DNA from: Oscillospiraceae bacterium
Lineage (GTDB): Bacteria > Bacillota > Clostridia > Oscillospirales > Acutalibacteraceae
Length of the DNA: 7,040 nt
Assembly: GCA_902774165.1 (NCBI GenBank)
Contig: CACYHJ010000137.1
Location: 1 to 7,040, forward strand
Reading direction: 5' to 3'
The translations under genes were made by a program, and so were the position numbers. This document shows, one piece after another, positions 1-5,976 of the stretch; position 1 is the stretch's first letter, and each line of letters begins with the position of its first letter. The notes beneath the pieces were generated by a model that had not been told where the DNA came from, searched no databases, and worked only from the letters and a program-made list of their open reading frames with translations.

Positions 1-481
1 TGCCGAACGCCATGATGACGCATACAAGCTGCACCAGAATCAGTACGACGGCAAGCAGCACAAAAATCACCGCCGCAAGGAACATCGCGACATCCCTGCC
101 GATCAGTTCCGATTTTGTCATGGCCAGCAGTCTGCCGAAATCCATGGACGAAACCGCGTTGTAAACCGCAATCGCGTTCACCGTTGTCACCTTGGAGTAA
201 AAAGGCAGTTCCAGAGAAATCCGGCCCAGCGGAAGCATCAGAGCGCCGATCGGAAGCAAAAGAAGCACAAGGCGGATAATCGCCCACGGGCTTCCGTATA
301 CCGCGGCTTTGAGCCGGTCGATTTTCGGCTGCGATCTCGCGTATTCCAGCTCGGCCTTATCCGCATCCTCCCGAAGCCGCTCCTCCATATTGAAATACAG
401 CATATTGACGCCGCATTTCGGGCATTCGGGCCGCCAATCGGTGAGTTTCAGTTTATAATCGCAATTCGGACAGTTCGCCAT
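1..481 (-). CDS. Zinc-ribbon membrane protein of unknown function, C-terminus cut off by the window edge
   Basis: The frame is open from an ATG at 481-479 to the left edge, giving 160 visible residues with no stop, so the 3' end is missing. Residues 1-25 form a small zinc ribbon: Cys4, Cys7, Cys20 and Cys23 (CPNC, 12 residues, CPKC). A charged, probably helical linker (about 31-60) follows. Two hydrophobic segments come next, at about 64-85 and 131-159, separated by a loop of about 45 residues that probably lies outside the membrane. The start is supported by AAGGAG at 494-489, 7 nt upstream. The gene lies 44 nt after the transketolase C-subunit and is probably co-transcribed with it. Zinc ribbon plus membrane segments is a common layout for uncharacterised Firmicutes proteins. 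The ribbon most likely faces the cytoplasm. I do not recognise a specific family and propose no function. Confidence 0.8.
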   Translation of the reverse strand, partial: MANCPNCDYKLKLTDWRPECPKCGVNMLYFNMEERLREDADKAELEYARSQPKIDRLKAAVYGSPWAIIRLVLLLLPIGALMLPLGRISLELPFYSKVTTVNAIAVYNAVSSMDFGRLLAMTKSELIGRDVAMFLAAVIFVLLAVVLILVQLVCVIMAFG

Positions 482-488
482 ATTGCCG

Positions 489-494
489 CTCCTT
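489..494 (-). promoter_or_regulatory. Ribosome binding site of the zinc-ribbon gene
   Basis: AAGGAG reads on the minus strand, 7 nt before the ATG at 481-479. It supports this start and shows that the partial reading frame is a real gene. Confidence 0.8.
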
Positions 495-510
495 CCCGGT
501 GGTTAATACC

Positions 511-525
511 TTTTGTCCGACAAAA
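511..525. repeat. 15-bp perfect palindrome, possible operator
   Basis: TTTTGTC-C-GACAAAA has two perfect 7-bp arms around one central base. It begins immediately after the stop codon of the transketolase C-subunit and ends 29 bp before the zinc-ribbon start codon. The core TTGTCCGACAA fits the TNGTNNNACNA pattern known for FadR-type GntR repressors, so operator function is possible. It is a poor terminator: the stem is short and AT-rich, the loop is tiny and no T-tract follows. I found no good -35/-10 pair next to it. The symmetry is seen directly; the regulatory role is a guess. Confidence 0.6.
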
Positions 526-1473
526 TCAGCCTTTCATCGCCAGGGCGCATTTTGCCTTCGCGGCGACGCCCGCGGCGTTCAGGCCGTAAATATCCAAAAG
601 CTCCAGCGCGGGACCGGACTTGCCGAACACGTCCTCAACGCCGCATCTCACCACCGGCACCGGGACGGTCTCGCAGACGACCTCCGCGACGGCGGAACCG
701 AGGCCGCCGATGATATTATGCTCTTCCGCGGTGACGATACAGCCGGTTTTCTTTGCGGCGTCAACGATGATCTCTCTGTCGACCGGCTTAATGGTCGCCA
801 TATTGATCACCGCGGCGCCGATCCCTTCCGCAGACAACGCCTCCGCGGCATCCAGGGCGGGTCCGACAAGAAGGCCGGTCGCGATAATCGTCACGTCCGC
901 GCCCTCTCTGAGATAAACGCCCTTTCCGATCTCAAATTTATAATTCGCGTCGAAAAGAACCGGAACGGCAAGTCTTCCGAAACGCATATAGACAGGGCCG
1001 TCTTTTTCCGCAGCCGCAAAGACCGCCTGTTTTGCTTCTTCCGCGTCTGCGGGGTTGATGATCGTCATGCCCGGAATGGAGCGCATCAGGGCAATATCCT
1101 CGCAGCACTGATGGGACGCGCCGTCCTCACCGACCGAGATTCCGGCGTGGGTCGCGCCGATCTTCACATTCAGGTGCGGATAGCCGATGGAGTTGCGGAC
1201 CTGCTCAAAGGCTCTGCCCGCGGCAAACATCGCGAAGGAACTGGCAAACACGGTAAAACCGGCGGTCGCGAGGCCCGCGGCAATGCCCATCATATTCCCC
1301 TCTGCGATTCCCACGTCAATAAAACGGTCGGGAAACGCCTTCTTGAACGCGCCGGTTTTGGTCGCGGCCGCAAGGTCGGCGTCCAGCACGATCAGCTTCT
1401 CATTCTTTTCGCCAAGCTCCACAAGCGCTTTGCCGTAAGCATCGCGGGTGGCAATTCTTACTGTGTCCGCCAT
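526..1473 (-). CDS. Transketolase, C-terminal subunit
   Basis: This 315-residue protein is the second half of a split transketolase, which moves two-carbon ketol units between sugar phosphates in the non-oxidative pentose phosphate pathway in the cytoplasm. It carries the pyrimidine-binding domain (about 1-165) and the transketolase C-terminal domain (about 185-310). Glu58 in IAEGN is the expected catalytic glutamate that activates thiamine diphosphate. GISVGEDGASHQ (111-122) is the usual active-site loop, and AEEHNIIGGLGSA (249-261) and FGKSGPALELLDIYGL (283-298) are typical C-domain blocks. The frame stays open upstream to 1530, but that would add a basic stretch unlike the family. The ATG at 1473 has GGAGG 9 nt upstream and starts one base after the N-subunit stop. 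DXP synthase and the pyruvate dehydrogenase E1 beta subunit are related folds, but the paired N-subunit makes transketolase the best call. Confidence 0.95.
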   Translation of the reverse strand: MADTVRIATRDAYGKALVELGEKNEKLIVLDADLAAATKTGAFKKAFPDRFIDVGIAEGNMMGIAAGLATAGFTVFASSFAMFAAGRAFEQVRNSIGYPHLNVKIGATHAGISVGEDGASHQCCEDIALMRSIPGMTIINPADAEEAKQAVFAAAEKDGPVYMRFGRLAVPVLFDANYKFEIGKGVYLREGADVTIIATGLLVGPALDAAEALSAEGIGAAVINMATIKPVDREIIVDAAKKTGCIVTAEEHNIIGGLGSAVAEVVCETVPVPVVRCGVEDVFGKSGPALELLDIYGLNAAGVAAKAKCALAMKG

Positions 1474-1474
1474 A

Positions 1475-2323
1475 TTATTCCGCCTCCGTTTCCGCAAGAG
1501 CCTTATCCAGCTCCGCCATCGCAATCTCATATTCCGGCTGTTTCGGCGCAGCGCCGTGCCAGTTGACCTGATTTTCCATATAGGAAACGCCGAGCCCCTT
1601 GACGGTCTTCATAATGACCGCGGTGGGTTTGTCGGAAGAATCGCTGTTTTCAAGCACGTCCGCGATCTGCTGATAATCATGGCCGTTGATCTCGATCACG
1701 TTCCAGCCGAACGCCGCGAACTTCTCGGGGATCGGATAGGGAGAGTTGACCTCTTCCACGGTTCCGTCGATCTGAAGGTTATTGTTGTCGACGAACGCCA
1801 CAAGATTGTTCAGCTTCTTTGCCGCGGCAAACATAGCCGCCTCCCAGACCTGACCTTCCTCAATCTCACCGTCGCCTAAAACCGTATAGACCTTATAGGA
1901 CTTGCCGGAAAGCTTCGCGCCCAGCGCCATGCCCGCGGCGGCTGAGATCCCCTGCCCCAGAGAGCCGGTGCTCATATCGACGCCGGGAACGTAATTCATA
2001 TTCGGGTGGCCCTGCAGCCGGGCGTTGCTCTTGCGCAGGGTCTTCAGCTCTTCCACGGGGAAGAAGCCTTTTTCCGCAAGGGTCGCGTAAAGCGCGGGAG
2101 CGGCATGACCCTTGGAAAGCACAAATCGGTCGCGGTCTTCTTTCTTCGGGTCCTTCGGGTCGACGTTCATCTTAACAAAATAGAGATAAGTCAGAACCTC
2201 GACGATAGACAGCGATCCGCCGGGATGGCCGGACTTCGCATTGTAGGTCCCCTCGATGATCCCTTTGCGGATATGAAGCGCTTTGATCTTCAGGTCCTTG
2301 ATTTGCGGTGTTGACAGCGTCAT
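1475..2323 (-). CDS. Transketolase, N-terminal (thiamine diphosphate-binding) subunit
   Basis: This 282-residue protein is the first half of the split transketolase and works with the C-subunit encoded directly downstream. SGHPGG (31-36), KGHAAPALYA (71-80), TGSLGQG (119-125) and NWHGAAP (254-260) supply the conserved active-site histidines (33, 73, 256) and glycine loops. The diphosphate and metal motif begins with GDGE (150-153) and ends at the Asn run 180-182. Single-chain transketolases are about 620-670 residues, so 282 plus 315 residues together approach one full enzyme. The ATG at 2323 follows AAAGGAG at a spacing of 7 nt. The gene ends 1 nt before the next start, a layout expected for translational coupling and equal amounts of both subunits. 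Its last codons contain the ribosome binding site of the partner gene. Confidence 0.95.
   Translation of the reverse strand: MTLSTPQIKDLKIKALHIRKGIIEGTYNAKSGHPGGSLSIVEVLTYLYFVKMNVDPKDPKKEDRDRFVLSKGHAAPALYATLAEKGFFPVEELKTLRKSNARLQGHPNMNYVPGVDMSTGSLGQGISAAAGMALGAKLSGKSYKVYTVLGDGEIEEGQVWEAAMFAAAKKLNNLVAFVDNNNLQIDGTVEEVNSPYPIPEKFAAFGWNVIEINGHDYQQIADVLENSDSSDKPTAVIMKTVKGLGVSYMENQVNWHGAAPKQPEYEIAMAELDKALAETEAE
1483..1487 (-). promoter_or_regulatory. Ribosome binding site of the transketolase C-subunit, inside the N-subunit gene
   Basis: GGAGG lies within the last codons of the N-subunit, 9 nt before the ATG at 1473-1471. It favours that ATG over the longer open frame reaching to 1530. Confidence 0.85.
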
Positions 2324-2330
2324 ACGATCA

Positions 2331-2337
2331 CTCCTTT
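2331..2337 (-). promoter_or_regulatory. Strong ribosome binding site of the transketolase N-subunit
   Basis: AAAGGAG continues as GTGATC, a near-complete match to the 3' end of 16S rRNA. It sits 7 nt before the ATG at 2323-2321 in the 26-nt gap after the pseudouridine synthase gene. It is the strongest such site in the window by eye, fitting high expression of a metabolic enzyme from within a longer transcript. Confidence 0.85.
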
Positions 2338-2349
2338 GATATTCTGAAT

Positions 2350-3273
2350 TTACCAGTTCGATCTTTTGATTCTATCTATAAAATCCGTATACCACCGCGG
2401 AAGCGGGGCTTCGAATTCCATATATTTTCCGGTGCTCGGATGCGTAAAGCCCAATACCGCGGCAAACAAACACTGGCCCCTGAGCCCGAAATCGTTTTTT
2501 TCGCCGCCGTAGACGGTATCGCCCGCCACCGGATGGCCGATTGACAGCATATGCACCCGGATCTGATGGGTTCTGCCGGTTTCCAGCACACATTTCACGT
2601 TGCAGAAATAGCGGTATCGCTCCAGCACGGCCCAGCGGGTCACCGCGTCGCGGGGATTCACGCCGCCGATCGTCTGTTTTTTCCGGTCGTAAGGATGTCT
2701 GCCCAACGGCCGGTCGACCACGCCCATATCCTCCTTCGGATTGCCGCACAGGACGGCGCGGTATTCCCGACGGAAGGAGTGGTCCCGGATCTGCTCCGCC
2801 AGAGCGATATGCGCCGCGTCGTTTTTCGCGACCATCAGAAGCCCGCCGGTATCCTTGTCGATCCGGTGGACGATCCCGGGGCGGATCTCGCCGTTGATGC
2901 CCGAGAGAGAATCGCCGCAGTGGTTCATCAGGGCGTTCACAAGCGTGTCGTCATAATGCCCCGGCGCGGGATGTACCACCATCCCCTTCGGCTTATTGAC
3001 GACAAGAAGATCCGCATCCTCATAAAAAATATCCAACGGGATATTCATCGGCCGGATGTCTGTCGGCTCCGGCTCGGGAAGCGTAATTTCGATTTTGTCG
3101 CCGTATTTCAGCTTGTAATTCTTGGACTGCGGTTTGCCCCCAACGGTCACAAGCCCTTTTTCCAGCAGCTTCTGTACCGCGCTGCGGGAGAGGGACGGCT
3201 CGAACATGGACACCGCCTTATCGGCGCGGATGCCGGCGTATTCTTCATCCGCAAAAAAATCCAGCTTATCCAT
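2350..3273 (-). CDS. RluD-family 23S rRNA pseudouridine synthase (RluA family, YlyB-like)
   Basis: This 307-residue enzyme isomerises uridine to pseudouridine in structured RNA, probably 23S rRNA. Residues about 14-70 are an S4 RNA-binding domain and about 85-300 the catalytic domain. The signature HRIDKDTGG (136-144) holds the catalytic Asp139. NKPKGMVVHPAPGH (93-106), the RTHQIRVHM block (234-242) and the GDTVYGG motif (251-257) are further family blocks. The length is usual for RluD-type proteins. The start overlaps the last 8 nt of lspA, and GGAG lies 7 nt upstream inside lspA, so the two are probably translationally coupled. The lspA-rluD order matches lspA-ylyB of Bacillus subtilis. The exact target uridines cannot be read from the sequence, so RluD rather than another RluA-family member is inferred from the S4 domain and context. 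Confidence 0.93.
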   Translation of the reverse strand: MDKLDFFADEEYAGIRADKAVSMFEPSLSRSAVQKLLEKGLVTVGGKPQSKNYKLKYGDKIEITLPEPEPTDIRPMNIPLDIFYEDADLLVVNKPKGMVVHPAPGHYDDTLVNALMNHCGDSLSGINGEIRPGIVHRIDKDTGGLLMVAKNDAAHIALAEQIRDHSFRREYRAVLCGNPKEDMGVVDRPLGRHPYDRKKQTIGGVNPRDAVTRWAVLERYRYFCNVKCVLETGRTHQIRVHMLSIGHPVAGDTVYGGEKNDFGLRGQCLFAAVLGFTHPSTGKYMEFEAPLPRWYTDFIDRIKRSNW

Positions 3274-3796
3274 TCTGCTGCTCCGCCGGGGTCTTTTTTG
3301 TCTTCATTTCTCTGACGGTATCATAAATAAGATAGACCATCAGCAGGATACATCCGACCACGATCAGGCAGTCGGCAAAGTTAAACACGGGGAAATCAAT
3401 AAAATCGCAACTGATATAATCCGTGACGTAACCGTTGACGATCCGGTCGGCAAGGTTCCCGGCGCCTCCGGCAAAAATCATAGTAAGGCAGACCTGAACG
3501 ATCCTGTTGGATCTGCCGATTACGGAATAGACCGCAATTGCCAGAAGCGCTGCCGCGACAAAAAACGAAAGCAGCTGCGGTTTATCCCGAAAAATCCCCC
3601 ATGCCGCGCCGGTATTCTTTGTAAACGTCAGACTGAGAACGCCGGAGATCAGGTTCTTTGCTTTTTCGGTCAGGCCGGAACCCTTGACCGCTGCCTTGAT
3701 CCATAAATCGACAACGAAAAGCACGGTTGCCGCGCATAACTGGATCGGCAACCGTATCAGCTTTTCTTTTTTTGTTTCCGCTCTCTTAACCGCCAT
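3266..3796 (-). CDS. lspA: Lipoprotein signal peptidase (signal peptidase II)
   Basis: This 176-residue inner-membrane aspartic protease cleaves the signal peptide of prolipoproteins after the lipobox cysteine has been lipidated by Lgt. Four hydrophobic segments are visible, at about 17-35, 75-93, 99-114 and 143-161. The family motifs are intact: DLWIK (30-34), TKNTGAAWGIF (59-69), GNLADR (113-118) with catalytic Asp117, and FNFAD (138-142) with catalytic Asp142. The N-terminus has a short basic extension (KRAETKKEK) before the first segment. The ATG lies only 3 nt after the divIVA stop and has no clear Shine-Dalgarno sequence, just purine-rich codons encoding the basic DivIVA tail, so translation probably depends on ribosomes finishing divIVA. 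The end overlaps the pseudouridine synthase gene by 8 nt. Confidence 0.96.
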   Translation of the reverse strand: MAVKRAETKKEKLIRLPIQLCAATVLFVVDLWIKAAVKGSGLTEKAKNLISGVLSLTFTKNTGAAWGIFRDKPQLLSFFVAAALLAIAVYSVIGRSNRIVQVCLTMIFAGGAGNLADRIVNGYVTDYISCDFIDFPVFNFADCLIVVGCILLMVYLIYDTVREMKTKKTPAEQQNG

Positions 3797-3799
3797 GTG

Positions 3800-5902
3800 T
3801 TATCTACGCTTTCTCTTTTTGCGGGATTTTCTGCCGGTTACGGGCTCTTCCTCTTCCGCTTCCGCTATCACGGGAATATCCTGCGCAAGAACATCGCCGT
3901 CTTCGTGATCCGCGCCGGGAAGATCCTCGTCAAACAGATCGAAAGCGACTTCGTTATTACCGACGGCGGAATCGGATAACGTCCTCGTTTCCGGAGCCTC
4001 CCCCTCGGAAGCCGCCGGCGCATCGTCATCGTCACCGAAAGAATCAAACAGATCAAACGAATCAAATTCCTCGGCGCCGTCTTCAGCAGAATCTTTTTCA
4101 GCATTGTCGTCCGGCTCGGAAATATCATCGTCAAGGCTGCCGACATCATCAAACGGTTCCGTATCGTCCGGCCGTGCAGCCGCTGCTTCGACCGGCAGAT
4201 CGGAAGCGGGAATGACCACCGTCTCATCCTCAGCGGATACGGCCGGGACCTCTTCGTCCGGCGCAGATTGTTTCACGGGAGCGATATACTCGGGAAATTC
4301 ATCGTCGCCGCCACCGAACTCATCAAAACCGTATTCGTCGACGTTTTCACCGAAGTCATCGGTATCGACGTGAACGACAAACGCGTCCTGATCCGTGTTT
4401 TCCTCCGCCGTCGGCGATTCAGGCGCGGGGGAAGACTCCACTTCCTCGGCTTCTTCGGGAATATAATGACGGTTCTTTTTTCTTCTCTTCTTTCTTCTTC
4501 TTTTCCGTTCGCGCTCATCAACAAAAGGTTCCTCTTCCGCCGACTCAGCGGGTTCAGTCTCCGGAGATTCCGTTATCGCTTCCTCTTCCGGCTGCGGCTC
4601 CTCCGTCGGGGCAGGTTCCTCAGCAGATTCGGACAACTCAGCGTCTTGCTGCCCGGAGGCTGCGGTTTCCTGCGCAAAGTCCTCTTCCGCTTCCGGCAAC
4701 TGCGCCCCATCCGGGGAAGAGATTTCTTCAGGTGTCTCATCCGCAGGGGGTTCCGTCTCATCGGTCAGCGCCGGAGCGACGGGCTGTTCCGCAGCATGAG
4801 CCGCCTGCGTCTGCAACTGTTCTACATGCGCGGACAGAGCTTCGATCTGCGCCGTCAGCGCCGTCTTTTCACCGGTAAGCGCTTCTATATCACATTGAAT
4901 GGTGCGCAGCTGGGCAGCCGAAGCTGCGATCTCAGCCGCATATTGCTGTTTTTCCGCGTCTGCTTCGCCGCTCTGCTCCATCGTGCGGGAGATTGCGGAA
5001 CGCAGTTCTTCAAGCTCAACGCGGGAAATCTCAAGATCCCGCTGTTTTGCGCCAAGTTCTGCCTTGACGGTTTCAAGCGCGGACGCCTGTGTATCAAGCT
5101 CCGCGTTTTTTTCTTTGATCGCAGCCGCTGCGGACGCAATCAATGCGTTCTTTTCCTCAAGCTCCGCGCCGGCGCCCGAAAGCGACGCATTCAGCTCTGT
5201 CTGACGCTCGCTCAGGCGCTGAAGCTCTTCGTTCATCCGATCAAGCTCCGCCTGCGCCTGCTCATTGGAGGCTGCAAGATCCGAAATTCCCTTGACCGCG
5301 TCCGCCTTGATCTGCTCGGCGTCTTTCCCGGCGCCCTCGCGGATCTCCTGCGCCTCGATCCGGGCGTAGGACAGCACGTCCATCGCCTCTTTGTTGGCGT
5401 TGTCGACAATGGTCTCACCGGATTTCTGCGCATCTTCCCGAATAAGCGCGGCATCCGCGTTTGCGGTAAATTTGATCTCCTCCGCCTTCTGCATGGCGTC
5501 GGCGACAATATTCTCCGCCTCCACCCGCGCGTTGGACAGAATGCCGTCCGCCTGCGCGTTGGCGCGGGTGACAATGCCCTCCTGACCGTCTACAATATCG
5601 GCAACGCGACGGTTGGCCTCGTCTATAATCGAATCCGCACGGCGGTTCGCGTCCCGGACGATGCTGTCGGCGGAACGCTGCGCGTTCAGGATCGCGTTGC
5701 GGATACTGTCTTCATCCGCCCGATAATCCTGCACCTTATTGGCAAGAATGGAGATTTTGCGGATCAGATCGCCGTTTTCACGGTACATCTGATTGTAGGA
5801 CGCGATCACCTCGCCGAAGTATCTGTTGACTTCCTCCGCATTGTAACCGCCGTACTCATTCAGTGTAAAGGAATGATTATTGAGCTGTTCGGGTGTCAGC
5901 AT
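3800..5902 (-). CDS. Very long DivIVA-domain protein with hendecad coiled coil and acidic tail
   Basis: DivIVA proteins bind curved membrane at poles and septa and recruit division or growth partners. Residues 1-60 match the DivIVA N-terminal domain (start MLTPEQL, then GGYNAEEVNRYF), and the gene follows sepF as in other Firmicutes. At 700 residues it is far longer than common DivIVA proteins (roughly 160-350). Residues 78-205 are an 11-residue-periodic coiled coil and about 206-370 a more heptad-like one. About 375-690 is disordered, rich in Glu, Asp and Pro. A dense Arg/Lys cluster lies at 464-478 and a basic tail at 691-700. FDEF, FDSF, FDLF and FDLFDEDL motifs recur at 526-529, 613-616, 616-619 and 654-661. 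Tyr17-Gly18 sit where B. subtilis has Phe17-Arg18. The ATG at 5902 follows GAGAGG at 9 nt. It is confidently a DivIVA-domain protein; its division role is inferred. Confidence 0.93.
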   Translation of the reverse strand: MLTPEQLNNHSFTLNEYGGYNAEEVNRYFGEVIASYNQMYRENGDLIRKISILANKVQDYRADEDSIRNAILNAQRSADSIVRDANRRADSIIDEANRRVADIVDGQEGIVTRANAQADGILSNARVEAENIVADAMQKAEEIKFTANADAALIREDAQKSGETIVDNANKEAMDVLSYARIEAQEIREGAGKDAEQIKADAVKGISDLAASNEQAQAELDRMNEELQRLSERQTELNASLSGAGAELEEKNALIASAAAAIKEKNAELDTQASALETVKAELGAKQRDLEISRVELEELRSAISRTMEQSGEADAEKQQYAAEIAASAAQLRTIQCDIEALTGEKTALTAQIEALSAHVEQLQTQAAHAAEQPVAPALTDETEPPADETPEEISSPDGAQLPEAEEDFAQETAASGQQDAELSESAEEPAPTEEPQPEEEAITESPETEPAESAEEEPFVDERERKRRRKKRRKKNRHYIPEEAEEVESSPAPESPTAEENTDQDAFVVHVDTDDFGENVDEYGFDEFGGGDDEFPEYIAPVKQSAPDEEVPAVSAEDETVVIPASDLPVEAAAARPDDTEPFDDVGSLDDDISEPDDNAEKDSAEDGAEEFDSFDLFDSFGDDDDAPAASEGEAPETRTLSDSAVGNNEVAFDLFDEDLPGADHEDGDVLAQDIPVIAEAEEEEPVTGRKSRKKRKRR
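3803..3832 (-). other. Basic C-terminal tail of the DivIVA protein
   Basis: Residues 691-700 read RKSRKKRKRR, eight basic residues in ten, directly after a long acidic region. The purine-rich codons also form the only candidate ribosome-binding region for lspA, whose ATG lies 3 nt beyond the stop. Membrane or nucleic-acid contact by the tail is possible but not shown. Confidence 0.75.
4463..4516 (-). other. Arg/Lys cluster within the acidic region of the DivIVA protein
   Basis: Residues 463-480 include 14 Arg/Lys in the 15 positions 464-478, flanked on both sides by long Glu/Asp-rich disorder. On the coding strand it is a nearly pure purine tract containing the heptamer AAAAAAG in the A AAA AAG phase (4481-4475). 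Confidence 0.85.
5288..5671 (-). repeat. Hendecad (11-residue) repeat array in the DivIVA protein
   Basis: Residues 78-205 divide into eleven 11-residue units plus one 7-residue insert (100-106). Typical units are ADSIVRDANRR (78-88), ADGILSNARVE (118-128) and AEQIKADAVKG (195-205). The pattern is A/G at position 1, D/E at 2, I/V at 4 and mostly A at 8. Such 11-residue periodicity is known from right-handed or nearly straight coiled coils. The units differ strongly in DNA sequence, so this is an old protein repeat rather than a recent DNA duplication. Confidence 0.85.
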
Positions 5903-5976
5903 ACATTACTACCTCTCTTCTGTGATTCACGGCGCCGATCCGACGGTACCGGAATGATATTCGACGGGTCCGGGGC
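5903..5976 (-). other. 74-nt gap between sepF and divIVA
   Basis: This is the longest gene-free stretch in the window. It holds the divIVA ribosome binding site and short palindromes (CGGCGCCG and CGGTACCG). I see no promoter, no terminator with a T-tract and no small gene. In Bacillus the ylmG and ylmH genes lie here; they are absent. Confidence 0.6.

Noticed and set aside
511..525. Palindrome after transketolase as an intrinsic terminator
   Set aside because: The stem is AT-rich with only 6-7 pairs, and the sequence following it in the direction of transcription is GGTATTAACC rather than a T-tract.
499..1566. Open frame of 355 codons on the plus strand, opposite the transketolase C-subunit
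   Set aside because: The translation has an Arg/His/Gly-rich composition without motifs and spans two real genes on the other strand. It is an antisense shadow.
2350..2400. AT-rich end of the pseudouridine synthase gene as a promoter for transketolase (TAGAAT-like -10)
   Set aside because: No acceptable -35 lies 16-18 nt upstream, so a promoter is not supported by sequence alone.
2551..3315. Open frame of 254 codons on the plus strand, opposite the pseudouridine synthase
   Set aside because: There is no recognisable motif, and it fully overlaps a well-supported gene. The plus-strand TTGACA at about 2542 has no matching -10 that would make it meaningful.
5903..5976. Possible terminator or attenuator between sepF and divIVA
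   Set aside because: The short palindromes CGGCGCCG and CGGTACCG do not form a long stem followed by a T-run, so no intrinsic terminator is supported.
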